From assembly GCA_911728435.2 (NCBI GenBank), contig OU452206.1:12492297-12556296 (forward strand): a stretch of DNA of 64,000 nucleotides, in the 5' to 3' direction. The translations under genes and the position numbers were made by a program. How positions within the stretch are numbered: position 1 is the stretch's first letter; each line of letters starts with the position of its first letter. This document shows positions 22,126-33,840 of the stretch, piece by piece. Under the pieces are notes generated by a model, which saw only the letters and a program-made list of their open reading frames with translations, was not told where the DNA came from and did not search any database. The stretch comes from Apoderus coryli. Taxonomy: Eukaryota; Arthropoda; Insecta; Coleoptera; Attelabidae.

Positions 22126-23020
22126 TGTCACACAAAAAATAAGAAGGTATATAAATATGAATTTAATAGGAACGGTGCCTTCACCAAGTCCCAAATTGAG
22201 AGTTAGAAAATAAGGGTTGAACCTCCCTTATGTCCTTGTAGTATTTGAAGATTCAGGTAAGCGTGCTCTACTGAGTTAAATCTTTATATAGAGTTTAGAG
22301 AAGGGTTTGAGTTTTATTAAGTTACTCGCTTGGCTTGTTGAGCAACTCGAGAATCGCCCCCTAACATCACGCTCACGAAAGAGGATCTTATTGATTCTCC
22401 CTCGTAAACGAGTGGCGGTCTGTATTTGAGCGGCGTCTCTCAGTTAATAGTTATTTGATTGAATTTAGAAAACTATTTAAAAATAAAAAGGAAAGTCAAA
22501 TGAATTTTACTAACTATTATTTATTTAAATATTTGAATTTACAAAAAAAATCAATATAATAAAAAAGGACAAGTTTCAAAATAAATTCATCAAAATTACA
22601 ATATATAAAATCAGTACTTACATTACAATTACCATCATCGCCAACACAGTGGATCTTTCTTTCACGTTAAATAAAAAATGTTTAAAATTATAAATACTTG
22701 ATATTGGTACTAATAATATTAATTCGCGTTACATAAACTGTAAAACTTTAAGACACTACTCAACGGAGGATATTAGTGCTTTTAGAACCCGAAGTTTACT
22801 TCGCCGAAGTGTGGAGAGAAGACCCCAAAAAAAAGAGTTTTGCAGTTAGAGAACCTGGCGGAGCATTCGGACACATATGTGCTCCAACTTCATGGTCCGA
22901 GCCGCGTTTTTATGGAAAAATAATAATCAGCAATTTTCTTGTCTATTTCTATATTAGAGTCGTGAACTTAGCTAGTTCGACCGGATGCAATATTTTTATT
23001 ACAATATACTGGGTGTGACA
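22126..23020. mobile_element. Solo LTR (copy A), 895 bp, with 4-bp TSD
   Basis: The element begins TGTCACAC and ends GTGTGACA, an 8-bp terminal inverted repeat with canonical TG..CA ends. It is flanked by CTAT on both sides (22122-22125 and 23021-23024). Copy B at 31573-32686 is the same sequence in opposite orientation. Relative to B, copy A lacks about 240 bp near 22903-22965. No gag or pol lies nearby, so both are solo LTRs left by LTR-LTR recombination. The 4-bp duplication suits Gypsy- or Bel-type integrases. The open frame 22776-23018 lies inside the LTR. Confidence 0.85.
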
Positions 23021-23271
23021 CTATGAAGTGAAGAGAGGATTTATACAGACGACTACTCGGTTGAATAGTTCAAGTAAGATCTAACCAACAGATTAATTGG
23101 CCGTGAGGCAGTTACCTCCTTTTAAGTTATTAGTGACTTTCTACCTAAGTAAATCGGTGATAGTTTCGCGTTTCTGATATTTAGTGAGTAACAAGAACAA
23201 TCTTGACTAAAGTTAATATAACTGATAATCCTTTATCTTTCTATTATTATACGTAAAAATTTACTGTATAG

Positions 23272-23708
23272 GGTGTACAGATAAGAAAGGACGCCGGCTC
23301 TATGTCGAAAACTAATCATGTTACGGTTTAGGATTTTTTTGTTTTAGTAAAAGCGGACAAGGGAAATCGCTGGAAAATAGTTTTAGTTTTATCCTGAGCC
23401 TAATTTTACTAAAATCGGACTATCCATAAGAAAGTTAGACAACTTTTTACAAACCAACATTTTCCGGCTCCTCCACCATTTATTTATGAAGATGGGGAAA
23501 AAAAGTTTTTATGAAAAAGTTTTAGAATTGTACTTAGATCATCCTCATTAAATTTAACATTTACGTAATATAAGTATATTTTTAAGTAAACAGTGTTTTT
23601 CAATTTAGACATAAATTTACGCCCTCTAGCGGACATTTTAGGAAACTAAAACTATTTTCCAGCGATTTCCCTTGTCCTAAACCGTAACATGATTAGTTTT
23701 CGAGTTGA
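23272..23708. mobile_element. MITE with inverted ends, copy 1
   Basis: Left 'tcgaaaactaatcatgttac..' through 'atcgctggaaaatagttttag' is repeated inverted at 23643-23705. The internal part has no gene. A second copy in opposite orientation at 52050-52400 matches the interior ('gagggcgtaaat', 'ggaggagccgga', 'acaaaattaggctc'). That copy has lost its far arm. Confidence 0.75.
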
Positions 23709-24944
23709 TTGAGTTTGTGTAAATTAAACAACAATAGATGTGTTCGAAGTTCGAACTTTAGCATCATACTGTATATTACGAGTTTCTTGCCATTTTTCTA
23801 GAAAATACACAACTAGGTTAAAAATAAAATGGTTACATGTGTCACGAAATTAGAGCGGTGCAACATTTTCAAATTTATATTTCTCCGCGCTCTATATGCT
23901 TCATACATTACAAGACTTGTTCACCCTATGATTTGTTGGGTGAACGTCTAAACTTTTGTGCCAGAAGTTCATGCTTAAAAATAATTTATACGTTAGCTGA
24001 ATTTTTATTCCTTTAATATGCTGGTTACCCATTCTACATTTTAATTAACCGGCATAAATCACAATATATTTCCCACTATATTAAAATGCTAATACTTTCA
24101 TTTCTTTTATTTCATATCCCTTTTTGCCATTTCTTACACTTTAATAGCATGTGCTCTTAAAAGTCTTTTAGAGGGCCATTAAAAGTTTTTACGAAAAATA
24201 TGTGACAAACATTTTAGGGTTTAATTTTTGTTGGAGAATAAGGGTTAAGATATTATTTATTTTTATTAAATGCCATAAAACATGGTACGAGAAGATTCCT
24301 ATACTGCTGTCCAAACAGTGGCGGCCCAGATAAAAAAGACAGATGAGACACGGAAAAATTGACGGCCATTATTATTTTAGTTTGCCAAAAGTATGAATAC
24401 ATGCTTGCACAATTATTACTTATTATTAGTGATTAAGAAAAGTTTCAAATAAATATGATAATACTAAATGGTATTAAATTCGGGAAAATTTCAATATTAG
24501 TTAAAAGCAAGTAAATATATGTTATAGTAATTTTTTTATAATTTCTTCTTTAGTAAACTCAAATATTTCACACTTCTGCCGGACCATTTAGCTATTTGAA
24601 ACAGCTGGTATTGTTTAGAAAATTTTTGAGGTTATGTAAAGTTATGTTTATATTCTTAAATTAAAGTAATAATCTGATTATTTCATATTTTTATAATCAA
24701 AATAACGTTGCTATTTTGTTATTAGAATTTATTATTAATAGTTTATTAATTTTGTACTTAAAATCATACATTGTTCATAATATCTAGTTACGTGTATAGG
24801 TATTCAGTAGTTTTCACTATACTCTTCTTTATACCTATAAGCTATTATAAAAAAACATTATGGGATCAAAAACAGGTGGATTTTATTGTTGTAGTATACC
24901 TGGATGGAAAACCGTTATGTACAAAAAAATTTTAAACCTAAAAT
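23709..24944. other. No gene; one hAT-type terminus
   Basis: No coding similarity was found. At 24316 a cagtggcggcccag word is preceded by tgtccaaa. It looks like the left end of an hAT element, but no partner end was found. Confidence 0.4.
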
Positions 24945-25040
24945 AATGCTTTTCCGGGCGTATGTTTATGGAAACTTTTTTTATAAAATGACCTGAGAAA
25001 TCATCCCCTTAAATATTGCCGCGTCTTTTTGTAACACCCT
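24945..25040. repeat. Terminal fragment of a dispersed element, copy 1
   Basis: It shares about 90 bp with 38225-38313, including 'aaatattgccgcgtcttttt' followed by 'aacaccctgtat'. The aacaccctgta end marks it as the terminus of a mariner-type element. The other end was not found at either site. Confidence 0.7.
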
Positions 25041-26059
25041 GTATGATGTTTTCATTATTTACTTTAAGATATTTCTTGGCACGAAACGGTGCACCATTGC
25101 CTTACAATATATACATGGAGCTGCCAGAGATTATGACAAGATATATCACAGAATTTTAATAATGCCTTTCTAATGTATATGTTTCAACCGATGGCATTTC
25201 AAATCCTATAATATTAAATCCTGGATAACATAAGGGTACACAAAAGGTATTCATTTGAAACTATGTTGCAAACTTACTATATGTGTATAATATACAGGAG
25301 ATCTTAAATTGATAAGTTTTTTGTCTGAACCAAATACATTAATGGTAGCAATATTTTTTCTTCTAAATAAAACAAAAAATATTGCTTACTCTCTCCTACA
25401 TCTCAGGAGGTAGTACAAAAGCTTGCCATATCCTTCTTTAGCTCTACAGCTGAAAGTCTAAGATACGAGGAATGTTTTTTTGTTGTCCATACTGAGAAAT
25501 AGAGAGCGCCGATAATCAAATATCCATACAAAATTAACCTCGACCTTTAGACAACCTAAATCCAAAGTGTCACTTCGATACTCCCATTGCTTTAGCTACA
25601 GCGAACTGTCAATGATAACAAGCCGAGAAGATCTTCGCGCAATAATTTTTTACAACTTTCGAAAACAATTAACTTCACTGAGTGCGTTTCTGTTTTCACA
25701 ATAATGTCTTATCTTATCGATGATCCAAAGACAGGTGCTAGACTATGTGAGAACACGAGGAGATTTCAAATACGTTAATGGTTATTGATGCATTGCTTGA
25801 CGTTCACCTGTGTTTGCTGCTGCTTCTGGCCAGGATCACAAGAGGAGTTGTAGCTAGTCTCCTAAAGAATCCCTTATTCGAGTAACAAGATTATGTTGGC
25901 AGAGCCACCTCAAAATTACAAGGTTGGAAAAAGTTGAAGTTGCTAAAGTTTGTTTGCTTTTCTGTTATCAAATCTCTTTACGTGTATGGAGAGACAGGCC
26001 TCTGGAGTAGGATGAAGAGCTGTTGATATGCAGACTCTTTCAAGCGTACACTTTGATTC
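25041..26059. other. No gene; possible mariner N-terminal relic
   Basis: Mostly anonymous. Around 25627-25685 the plus strand reads DLRAIIFYNFRKQLTSLSA, which resembles the N-terminal 'IFYNFR..L' block of one mariner subgroup. It is only about 20 residues and may be chance. Confidence 0.3.
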
Positions 26060-26290
26060 TGTTTATTGAGCCCTAATTTGAGAGACAAACATACGATTTA
26101 CATAGCATGTTTTGATAGTCAGAGAGCTCTAAATGCTATAGGTGCACCCAAAGATTTACTCTTTGGACGCACCAGTGATTGGCTCAACACTGTATTGCTT
26201 TATGGTCGAGAAGTACAGCTATCAGGTCGAAATAGGAAGCAGTTGACGAAGCTAATAGCTTATAAAAAAATTAATTTGTGGGACTTAACC
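26060..26290 (+). pseudogene. Possible LINE RNase H fragment
   Basis: The frame contains TIYIACFDSQRALNAIGAPK and later VLLYGREVQLSGRNRKQLTK. This resembles the 'i.i.SDSQAAL.AL' and '...V.L.W..GH..I.GN..AD' blocks of RNase H in R1-type LINEs, with key residues changed (FDSQ for SDSQ, no WVPGH). Tentative. Confidence 0.4.
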
Positions 26291-26529
26291 TATTCCTAAC
26301 CTTTTCAATTCATCTATGGCTAAAGCTTTAAACAAGCCATGGGAGGAAAACAGTGAATGTAGGCAGGCAAAAGAATTCTTCTCGTTTTCTCTCGCAGCTA
26401 CCTATGTACATAATAGTGTATGGTATATGATATAGTGTGTAGCATACACCACAAATATCTCTGTCTCTCTCTCTCCCTCATATTTGTTATATGCTTCCTC
26501 TCTTTTGCGGGACGAAAATATTAAATCGA

Positions 26530-26715
26530 GTCGTGGCGTGACGCGACTTTGAAAATTCACTCTCATGCGGCCAAAGAAATATTCACTTCAAAAAAAAATA
26601 CGCGTGCAGCACAGTACACGTGATAGAAGTGAATACTTTACTACTATTGTCGTGACGCGACTTTGAAAAATCACTCTCATGCGGCCAAAGAAGTATTCAC
26701 TTCAAAAAATATTAA
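26530..26715. repeat. Two-copy direct repeat, period ~114 bp
   Basis: A ~62-bp unit starting 'cgtgacgcgactttgaaaa' and running through 'ctcatgcggccaaagaa' to 'attcacttcaaaaaa' occurs at ~26537-26599 and ~26651-26712 with few differences. Between the copies, 'gaagtgaatac' is the inverse of the unit's 'gtattcacttc', so short hairpins are possible. No coding content. The origin is unknown. Confidence 0.8.
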
Positions 26716-27295
26716 TAAGCAGCAGTCATTCTGTTTTAAAGAAGAAATATAATAAATACCAATATTGTAAAATACGTTTTCCTAGATAAGTTTGAAATTA
26801 TATAGTGGATAATAAATATGTTTATACATCCTCGTATATCCTCATCTTATTACAATGAGAAAGCCCATCAGCGATTCATGAATGTCATTTGGATAGACGA
26901 AGACACTTTTTAACTGCAATTACAGAAAAGCGCACGCATGATGATGATCTTGGCTGACATCCAGTTGGCGCTGAAATTCTCTATAATATGAATATAAGCC
27001 TCCATGTATATGTGGGCGTATATAATATACAGATTTATATCGTTGAATTATACAACATTTATACGATGCATGGTTATATTTTTGGGATAATGTTTTTTTG
27101 TTATAACATAAAAGCGGAATTGAATTGGTCATATTTAGAGGAAATTCAGTACCAGCATTTAGTAGTATAAGACTCTTAAAACAATACGTTTAGTTTTTGT
27201 ATGTTTATTTACATAAATATACAGAGTGCTTTGTAGTGAAACATACAACATAATGTAGAAAGATTGAAAATAATTGAAAACTTATAGTGAATTGT

Positions 27296-27780
27296 ACAGG
27301 GTGAGCAAAACTCGATGTCCCAGCTCTATTATGAGAAAATGAAAAACGATAGAAAAATTCGGAAAAGCGGTTCTTAATTAGGATTAAGTAAGCTCCATTT
27401 TAAACCAATTTCATTTTATTTCCAAGTTTGGAAACTGACGTAAATAACGTCATCAACTTTTTTTTTCAGAAATATACCTATATTTTTGCATAGTTCAAAA
27501 GAACTAATTTTTCTAAGCAACTTTTGTAAAGAAAAAAATGTGCTATCGTCATTGGTTAAAAAATTATAAGCAAATTTGTAGAAAAAACTAATATGAAAAA
27601 TTCGCAACCGTCAAGTAGGCTTTGGAAACAAACTGCAATTTTATGTGTCAATACTTAAACTAATGGTTGACAACTAGTATTCGTGTGATAACTTCTAATA
27701 TAAGTCAAATATTTGATATTCAGTCAAGAGAGAAGATACGTATTATCCATCGGTTGTTAATAATAATTAGGTACTTATGA
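27296..27780 (+). repeat. Mariner-like element 5' terminal fragment
   Basis: It begins tacagggtgagcaaaactcg, and its first ~400 bp match in reverse the right end of the element at 41160-41973. Shared words include 'tttggaaac..actg', 'gtaaagaaa' and 'ttgcagtttgtttccaaagc' read in reverse. There is no transposase in this piece. Its 3' partner segment follows in inverted orientation at 27830-28117. Confidence 0.7.
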
Positions 27781-27829
27781 AACACTACAAAAACAGATGA
27801 TATTTATTATTTAATAGTAACTATTATTA

Positions 27830-28117
27830 CCACAGAATTAAACATAGTAATACTATAGGTTACTACTAATTAATTATAGGAAATCAATCGCTACAACAAA
27901 TTTTCAATGTGATCACCTCCTAGTTGTAAACGCTTATCTAATCTCCTCCTTACTTCTCTTCCTGAGGCCTTACATAACATTTCTGTTGAGAGTTCATTGC
28001 ATGCATTTCTAATTTTTTCCTTTAAATGTTCTAAGTTATGGGTTAGCAATTCTTGCTTGGAGCACCGCCCCCGTCATGCTGGAAAAACATATTTGCTAAC
28101 TGCAATGGCAGACAAGG
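27830..28117 (-). pseudogene. Mariner-like transposase C-terminus
   Basis: The minus strand reads LANMFFQHDGGGAP (the second catalytic D, with two extra glycines), then a deletion. It continues NLEHLKEKIRNACNELSTEM and RRRLDKRLQLGGDHIENLL, the usual C-terminal 'L...I..ac......R...C....G.HIE' block. The 3' region 'gatttcctataatt' is shared with the copy at 41195. The order relative to 27296-27780 shows a rearrangement. Confidence 0.65.
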
Positions 28118-28435
28118 CCCAGAAACAACATCGCAATAATTAAAGTAATTTAATACCAATGAATCCGTAAGCATAATCTTCAGAAAATTCGGCAAAACAT
28201 GTGGATACAACATCTTCAGATTAGCGTAAGCTTTGTTTAAGTTTGTAGTAATATGCTGAGTAAATCTCAGATCAGTATCAATTTCCAATCCTAAACTCTT
28301 CGCAGATTGTTTACATGAAATTGTATTATTATCCACATTTACCTTAAATAATTGTTCAGCTATATCTTTATGTTTACCAAAAACCAATAACCCATATTTC
28401 ATTATATTGTTTTAACGAATAAGCCTTTTTTATAA
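28118..28435 (-). pseudogene. LINE reverse transcriptase thumb fragment
   Basis: The minus-strand frame from 28402 reads SCKQSAKSLGLEIDTDLRFT, then KMLYPHVLPNFLKIMLTDSL and LNYFNYCDVVSGPC. This is the post-YADD region of a CR1/Jockey-type ORF2. It matches the LINE at 31340 (LKLMLTDTLVLSKFNYCDIV). At ~28117 the frame runs without a stop into mariner-like sequence, so the 119-codon open frame is a chance fusion of two elements. Confidence 0.7.
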
Positions 28436-30039
28436 GATTGAAGTTATGTCCAAGTTTTAGTGTCATATCAGGTCTGACGACAGACCATTGTTCAGGATGG
28501 CCGAATGTTATAATATTTTAGTATATAAGGGCATTGTACTAATCGATGACCTGCAACTTGTTTATTTTAACACACTTCTTATTATACTTAGTGTGTTATT
28601 GGTTATATTTCAATCATTATATCATATGACACAAGATTGCTTTCTGTTTGGTTTTTGTTTATGTTAACTATCTAAACGTGTCAACGACTGATATTTAAAA
28701 AAAAAGGCTGAATGTACAAGTTTAAATTTGGATGCCGAAAGGGAAGTGAACTTTTAGTTAGTTAGATGATTATATTGTTAGAGAATAGTCGAATATAGAA
28801 AAAAGCTGTTGTACTGAGCGGATTAAATTCAATTATTTGCATTATTATCGGGTTTTATTTGAATTTACTGTTATTATCCTCACAGTGTAGGGAAGTGTTA
28901 ACCTAAATTACTCCAAAATTGATATATAATCCAAAATATAATTATATATAGGGTGTTGCATTTGAAATATCATCTATTCCATTTGATAACATTTTCACTC
29001 CTCGTCGTTATGGATTATTTTTAAAGTTTTTGTTCTATTTCCTAAAAAATGTGAAAAGATCGCAGGTGGCTGAAACTTTGTAGTTGGATATAAAATAGCA
29101 TTAGAAACAACTTCTTTCCATAAGTTTTTTTTGAAATTACCCTAAATAATGCAATTTTAGTCCTATTTTTGAAAACAGACATCCTTTTAGCGCTTGGGTC
29201 TGCAAGATTTTTTATCCATTTTTAAGCAAAAACTAATGCCAAACTCAAATTTTATTTAATTTTAATAATAAAAATATTTCTCAGATGATGCGCACTTTTT
29301 GAAAACGCTTTATATGAAGTAGAAAAAATAAACTAACAACTAAACAAACTTTAAATCAATTCAATAATTCCTACAGCTAACGGCTTACTGCTTACGTTGC
29401 TTAATGTACCTATAAATCCATCATTATAGGTACTAATAAATATTCACAAAATTAAGTAGATATTCTGCAAATATGCGCAATATAACACCATCAAGGAATA
29501 TTGGAAAATTGCTGTTTTCACCCATTTCAACAAGCCTTTCTTAGAAGTCTGTACAGAAACTTTTGACATTACAGATACCTACTTGCCTATTATGTACATG
29601 CTGTTAAAACTTGTATAAGAAAGTTACTAATTACAGAGTTTTACCTCCATTAACCTAAAATCTTTAAAACTTGGTGCGGTAGTAGATATTAATATGCGAG
29701 ACGTGTTGAACTTTTTTTCATAATTGGTAGGTATTTTATAGCGACAGTAGATTTTAACTTACTCTGTTGGCGGTGCCATTTAGAAGTTACTGATAGCGTG
29801 TATAGGATTATAAATGACGAGCAGAAGAATTAAATTAAAGCAAGGCAATAAGTGCTAGCTGAGGGGTAGATAATGTGAAATATTGTTGGAAGAACTTGAT
29901 TCTTTGACCAAACTCATATCTACTTTTGAATGATGGAAGCCCCTGTATGTTATTTTTATGATTTTTTGATTCTAACACTATATGATATTTAGGTTGCTAG
30001 ACGGATGCTGGAATGTTGCCCATGAATAGTATTTTTGTT
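28436..30039. other. No recognisable gene
   Basis: Anonymous AT-rich sequence. A 'tatagggtgttgcatttgaa' word at ~28948 and 'cccctgtatgtta' at ~29942 look like ends of mariner-type elements, but I could not pair them. Confidence 0.4.
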
Positions 30040-30200
30040 TTGGTGTTCCACAGGGTTGTATCCTTGGACCTCTCCTGTTTTGTATTTATACTTCCAGCCT
30101 TTTTGCGTGTCTCCATCATTGTTCCCCTTATATGTACGCTGATGACAGCCAACTTAGGTTTTTATTTTTGGAAGAGGATATAGTGAATTGTTGTCCCTTG
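30040..30200 (+). pseudogene. LINE reverse transcriptase core fragment
   Basis: The frame reads VFCFGVPQGCILGPLLFCIY and then PYMYADDSQLRFLF. These are the GVPQGS-like block and an intact YADD catalytic motif of a non-LTR reverse transcriptase. Stops close the frame on both sides, and it ends against the foldback element at 30235. Confidence 0.75.
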
Positions 30201-30234
30201 TGAACTGGTCCAGCGGTCATCATCTAAGTATATA

Positions 30235-31288
30235 CAGGTTGTCCAAGATAAGAATGGGATAGCATTGGAATCTTGGAAACGGTAGGAGTTACAATGTCGG
30301 TTAAATTAGAGAAAATGTGTACAATTTAAACATCTTTTAAATGGTGTTTTCAAAAGTAGAGTAACTTTAGCCGATTTTAAGAATTTTTGAAAAAACCAAT
30401 TTTTGCAATTTTCGTTTTTATTTATTTCTGACGTTATTTTTACAGATCTAAAAAAAATAAAAGCACTTTCTTATTGTTACTTTTTGAGGAGAATCAGATA
30501 GCGTTTACAAATTTTCACTACGTTTCGTTTTTGCAAAACCATTATCATTCGTTTTTTTAAATACGGCCCTGAATTTTTTATTGTTAAATTTAAGGCCATT
30601 TTCAATTCAAAAATAGGTACACGTAATGGTGTAAACAAGGTTGCAGTATTTTTAGCTGTTATTTAAACTTCTTCAAGAACAATCGCCGTAGTTTGGCATT
30701 TAACTGACTGAATGCAGAGTAGTAGGCTTAGCAAAAATATTCTTTCGTCGTTACAATTATTTATTATTATTTGCTAATTTATGTATCTCTCAGTACAACA
30801 ATTTATTTTGTACGCGGTTTTTTAAATTTAGTAAAAATTTTTGAGGTTTTGAGGTTATTAAAAAAACGAGTTTCTCAAATGCGTGTTGTACGCAAAATAA
30901 ATGCCAAACTTTGGCAATTTTTCTTGAATAAGTTTAAATAATTGCTAAACATATTGAAAACTTATCTAAACTATCACATGTGATAATACCATCTATTTTT
31001 AAATTGAAAATGGATTTAAATTTAACAATAAAAAATCCAGGGCCGTATTTAAAAAACGAAGTTGATGGTTTTTCAAAAATGAAACGTCGTAGTGAAAACT
31101 TGTAAACGCTATATTATTCTCCTCAAAAAGTAACAATGAGAAAGTGCTTTTTATTTTTTTATATCTGTAAAAATAACGCCAGAAATAAATAAAAACAAAA
31201 ATTGCAAAAAATTGTTTTTTCAAAAATTTCTCTAATTCCTACCATTTCCAAGATACCAATGCTATCCCATTCTTATCTTGGACTTGTA
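30235..31288. mobile_element. 1.05-kb foldback element, arms over 300 bp
   Basis: The left end 'caggttgtccaagataagaa' is mirrored by 'ttcttatcttggacttgta' at the right. Inverted similarity continues inward past 'aaaagcactttct', 'tttttattgttaaattt' and, after a gap, 'ttatttaaactt.ttcaaga' and 'aa.tttggcattta'. Most of the element is therefore one imperfect hairpin. There is no coding sequence. Related single arms lie at 7130-7420 and 57650-57935. Confidence 0.8.
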
Positions 31289-31339
31289 TATATATAAACT
31301 CAAATTTGGAAAAAACAAAAACTTAATTTGAATATAAAA

Positions 31340-31572
31340 ATTAACATATTCATTAACATGGATGATCAACTTCATTTCACGGAGCATGTTAAAAAATGTA
31401 TGCTTCTTTGAAATAATTGTTATATCCACATCGAGGAATTTTATCCACTAAACTTAAACTAATGTTGACTGACACACTGGTACTTAGCAAATTTAACTAC
31501 TGCGATATTGTTTATGGTCCGTGCTTGTTAAAAGTTGATCAAGATCGTATTCAAAAGTCCTGTCTACGATAT
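31340..31572 (+). pseudogene. LINE ORF2 thumb, 5' piece split by an LTR
   Basis: The translation reads MDDQLHFTEHVKKC, then, after a frameshift, MLYPHRGILSTKLKLMLTDT and LSKFNYCDIVYGPC, and finally QDRIQKSCLRY at the LTR boundary. The frame resumes at 32687 as AYKIRKYDSI once one copy of the 4-bp duplication is removed. It is the same family as the fragments at 28118 and 62950. Confidence 0.75.
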
Positions 31573-32686
31573 TGTCACACCCGGTATATTGTAATAAAAA
31601 TATTGCATCCGGTCGAACTAGCTATTTTACGCTGATTTAATAATTTTTAAAAGTTCATCAAAGTTTATACAAGTTCATGACTCTAACATCGGTATTGTAC
31701 CAAATAGACAAATTGCAAATTCAACAAAAACGGTACGACCGACGCTAAGAATATACAATTTAATTGGTCTATATTCGTAAGAGTGGAAAAAAGTAAAGTT
31801 ATAAATATTGTTGTAACAGGAAGTTACAGGGGATTTTGATTTGCACTTCTGTGTAATAAAGTTTGAAGAGAGTAGTTGGAGACTTCGCGTCTCGGACCAT
31901 GAAGTTTCCCCGCGTTGGAGCACATATGTGTCCGATGCTCCGCCAGGTTCTCTAACCACAAAACTCTCTCGGTTCATTTTTTGGGGTCTTCTCTCGAAAC
32001 TTCGGCGAAGTAAAATTCGGGTTTTAAAAGCACTAATCTCCTCCGTTGAGTGATGTCTTAAAGTTTTACAGTTTATTTAACGCGAATTAATATTATTAGT
32101 ACCTTACCTATATCAAGTATTTATAATTTTAAACATTTTTTATCTAACGTGAAAGAAAGATCTACTGTGTCGGCGATGATTATAATTATTGTAATGTAAG
32201 TACCAAATTTTTAATTATTATAATTGTTGATTTTTGAGACTTGTCCTTTTTATTAAATTGATTTTTGTACATTCTTTAAATAATTAAATAAATAATAGTT
32301 AGTAGAATTCATTTGACTTTCCTTTTTATTTTAATATAGTTTTCTAAATCAAATTAAGTAACTATTAACTGAGAGACGCCGCTCAAATACAGACCGTCAC
32401 TCGTTTACGAGGGAGAATCAATAAGATCCTCTTTCGTGAGCGTGATGTAAGTGAGCGATCCTCGAGTAGCTCAACAAGCCAAGTGAGTAACTTAACAAAA
32501 CTCAAACCCTTCTATAAACTCTACATAAAGATTTAACTCAGTAGAGCACGCTTAGCTGAATCTTCAAATACTACAAAGACATAAGGGAGGTTCAACCCTT
32601 ATTTTCTAACTCTCTATTTGGGACATGGCAAACGCGCCGTTCCTATTAAATTTATTTTCTTATATTTTCTATTTTCATTCGTTACA
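31573..32686. mobile_element. Solo LTR (copy B), ~1114 bp, with 4-bp TSD
   Basis: It starts TGTCACACCC and ends near TTACA, with ATAT on both sides (31569-31572 and 32687-32690). It matches copy A (22126-23020) in inverse orientation across nearly its whole length. Shared words include 'cgctcacgaaagaggatctt' read in reverse and 'tagagcacgctta'. It holds about 240 bp missing from A. The right terminus has drifted from the GTGTGACA seen in A. It splits a LINE in frame. Confidence 0.85.
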
Positions 32687-33000
32687 ATATGCTTACAAGA
32701 TAAGAAAGTATGATTCTATTGCGGTAATAACCTGTCACGTACTCGATGGTTGTGTATGGGAAACAGAAGATTTTTACATGTGGTAACATTATTTTAGTCA
32801 GTACTGATCCACATGCACCCGGACCTACTTATACAATAAAATAGCTTTCAGAGCAGATGTTCATAATTTCAATGTCAGGTACAGAAGAGTTCTGTCTCAT
32901 CCGCTACATCGAACTGCTGTTTCTGAGAGATCATTTTCTTGCAATACAATATTTAAAATCTAAATCTCTAATATAAAAAATTTTTTCATTGATATACCAT
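32687..33000 (+). pseudogene. LINE ORF2 C-terminus, 3' piece split by an LTR
   Basis: It continues the frame from 31572: AYKIRKYDSI, then a degraded middle, then KIAFRADVHNFNVRYRRVLS and HPLHRTAVSERSFSCN. The last blocks match the C-terminus of the fragment at 62950-63290 (VHNLNIRRKH...PPHRTALFQGSFSYT). Stops follow. No clear poly(A) or microsatellite tail was found. Confidence 0.7.
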
Positions 33001-33832
33001 TTCAAATAGCTCCGACTTTCAAGTTAACTTCTTTTAAATAAAAAAATAGAGGACTTTGCCAAGTACAATATTATCTTCTCCTTGCCGCACCCGCCTCATA
33101 CAAATCTTGGTGCAAATTGTATTTAATTATTTAATGAAAATTATTTTAGCCTGCAAACGTCATGTTTGACATAAAAACATAATATCACAAAAACGGGGAC
33201 TCCCTGTATTTGTCTCTAGGTATTATCACACAAATTAATCAATTAAAAAACTTCAGCCTTTGAACTGTTAACAAATAACAGCAATTTCCGGAATCCTACA
33301 GGTTTATGGTTGCCAAGAAAATATAAACATTTAATTAACTTAAAAAATAAAATGAACGGAACGGTGCTGGTGATGCAAAAAAAAAAAGTCAAATAGTTGT
33401 GCAGCGCGCGTTGGTAAATATTCATTACACTATTCAATTAGCTAATTACATATATACAAGTCTGAGAAATAAAGTAAAACCATAAGTTTCTATTTGTATT
33501 ACCGCCCAGCGTCAAATAAAATGTTTTTCTTTCTTACATTCTTCGTCGACATTCCGAAGCCATTATGGAATTGCTTTTGGCACAATGAAATATTTAACTT
33601 GGTACGGTTTGTGAGGTTTTGTGTTGGGTTGCTGGAGGTAGAGATGTCAGAGTAAATTCGTTTTCGTGTTTCTCTTTTACTTGTCCAGTAGAATGTAGAT
33701 TCGCTAATATATTTACAATTAAATAATTCAAGGACATTATTGAGATTTCACTTGAAAAATTACACAAACAATTATTATTTTGTTCTTGTATTTTTAGAGC
33801 CTTTTTGAGATTATACGCACGAATATAGTCTA
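33001..33832. other. No recognisable gene
   Basis: No recognisable coding similarity. The 90-codon minus frame at 33594-33866 crosses the hAT insertion boundary and is not a gene as it stands. Confidence 0.4.
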
Positions 33833-33840
33833 AGTATAAC

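Noticed and set aside
22126..32686. The two LTR copies as the inverted ends of one 10.5-kb element
   Set aside because: Each copy has its own different 4-bp duplication, and the intervening DNA is unrelated debris including a LINE that extends beyond copy B.
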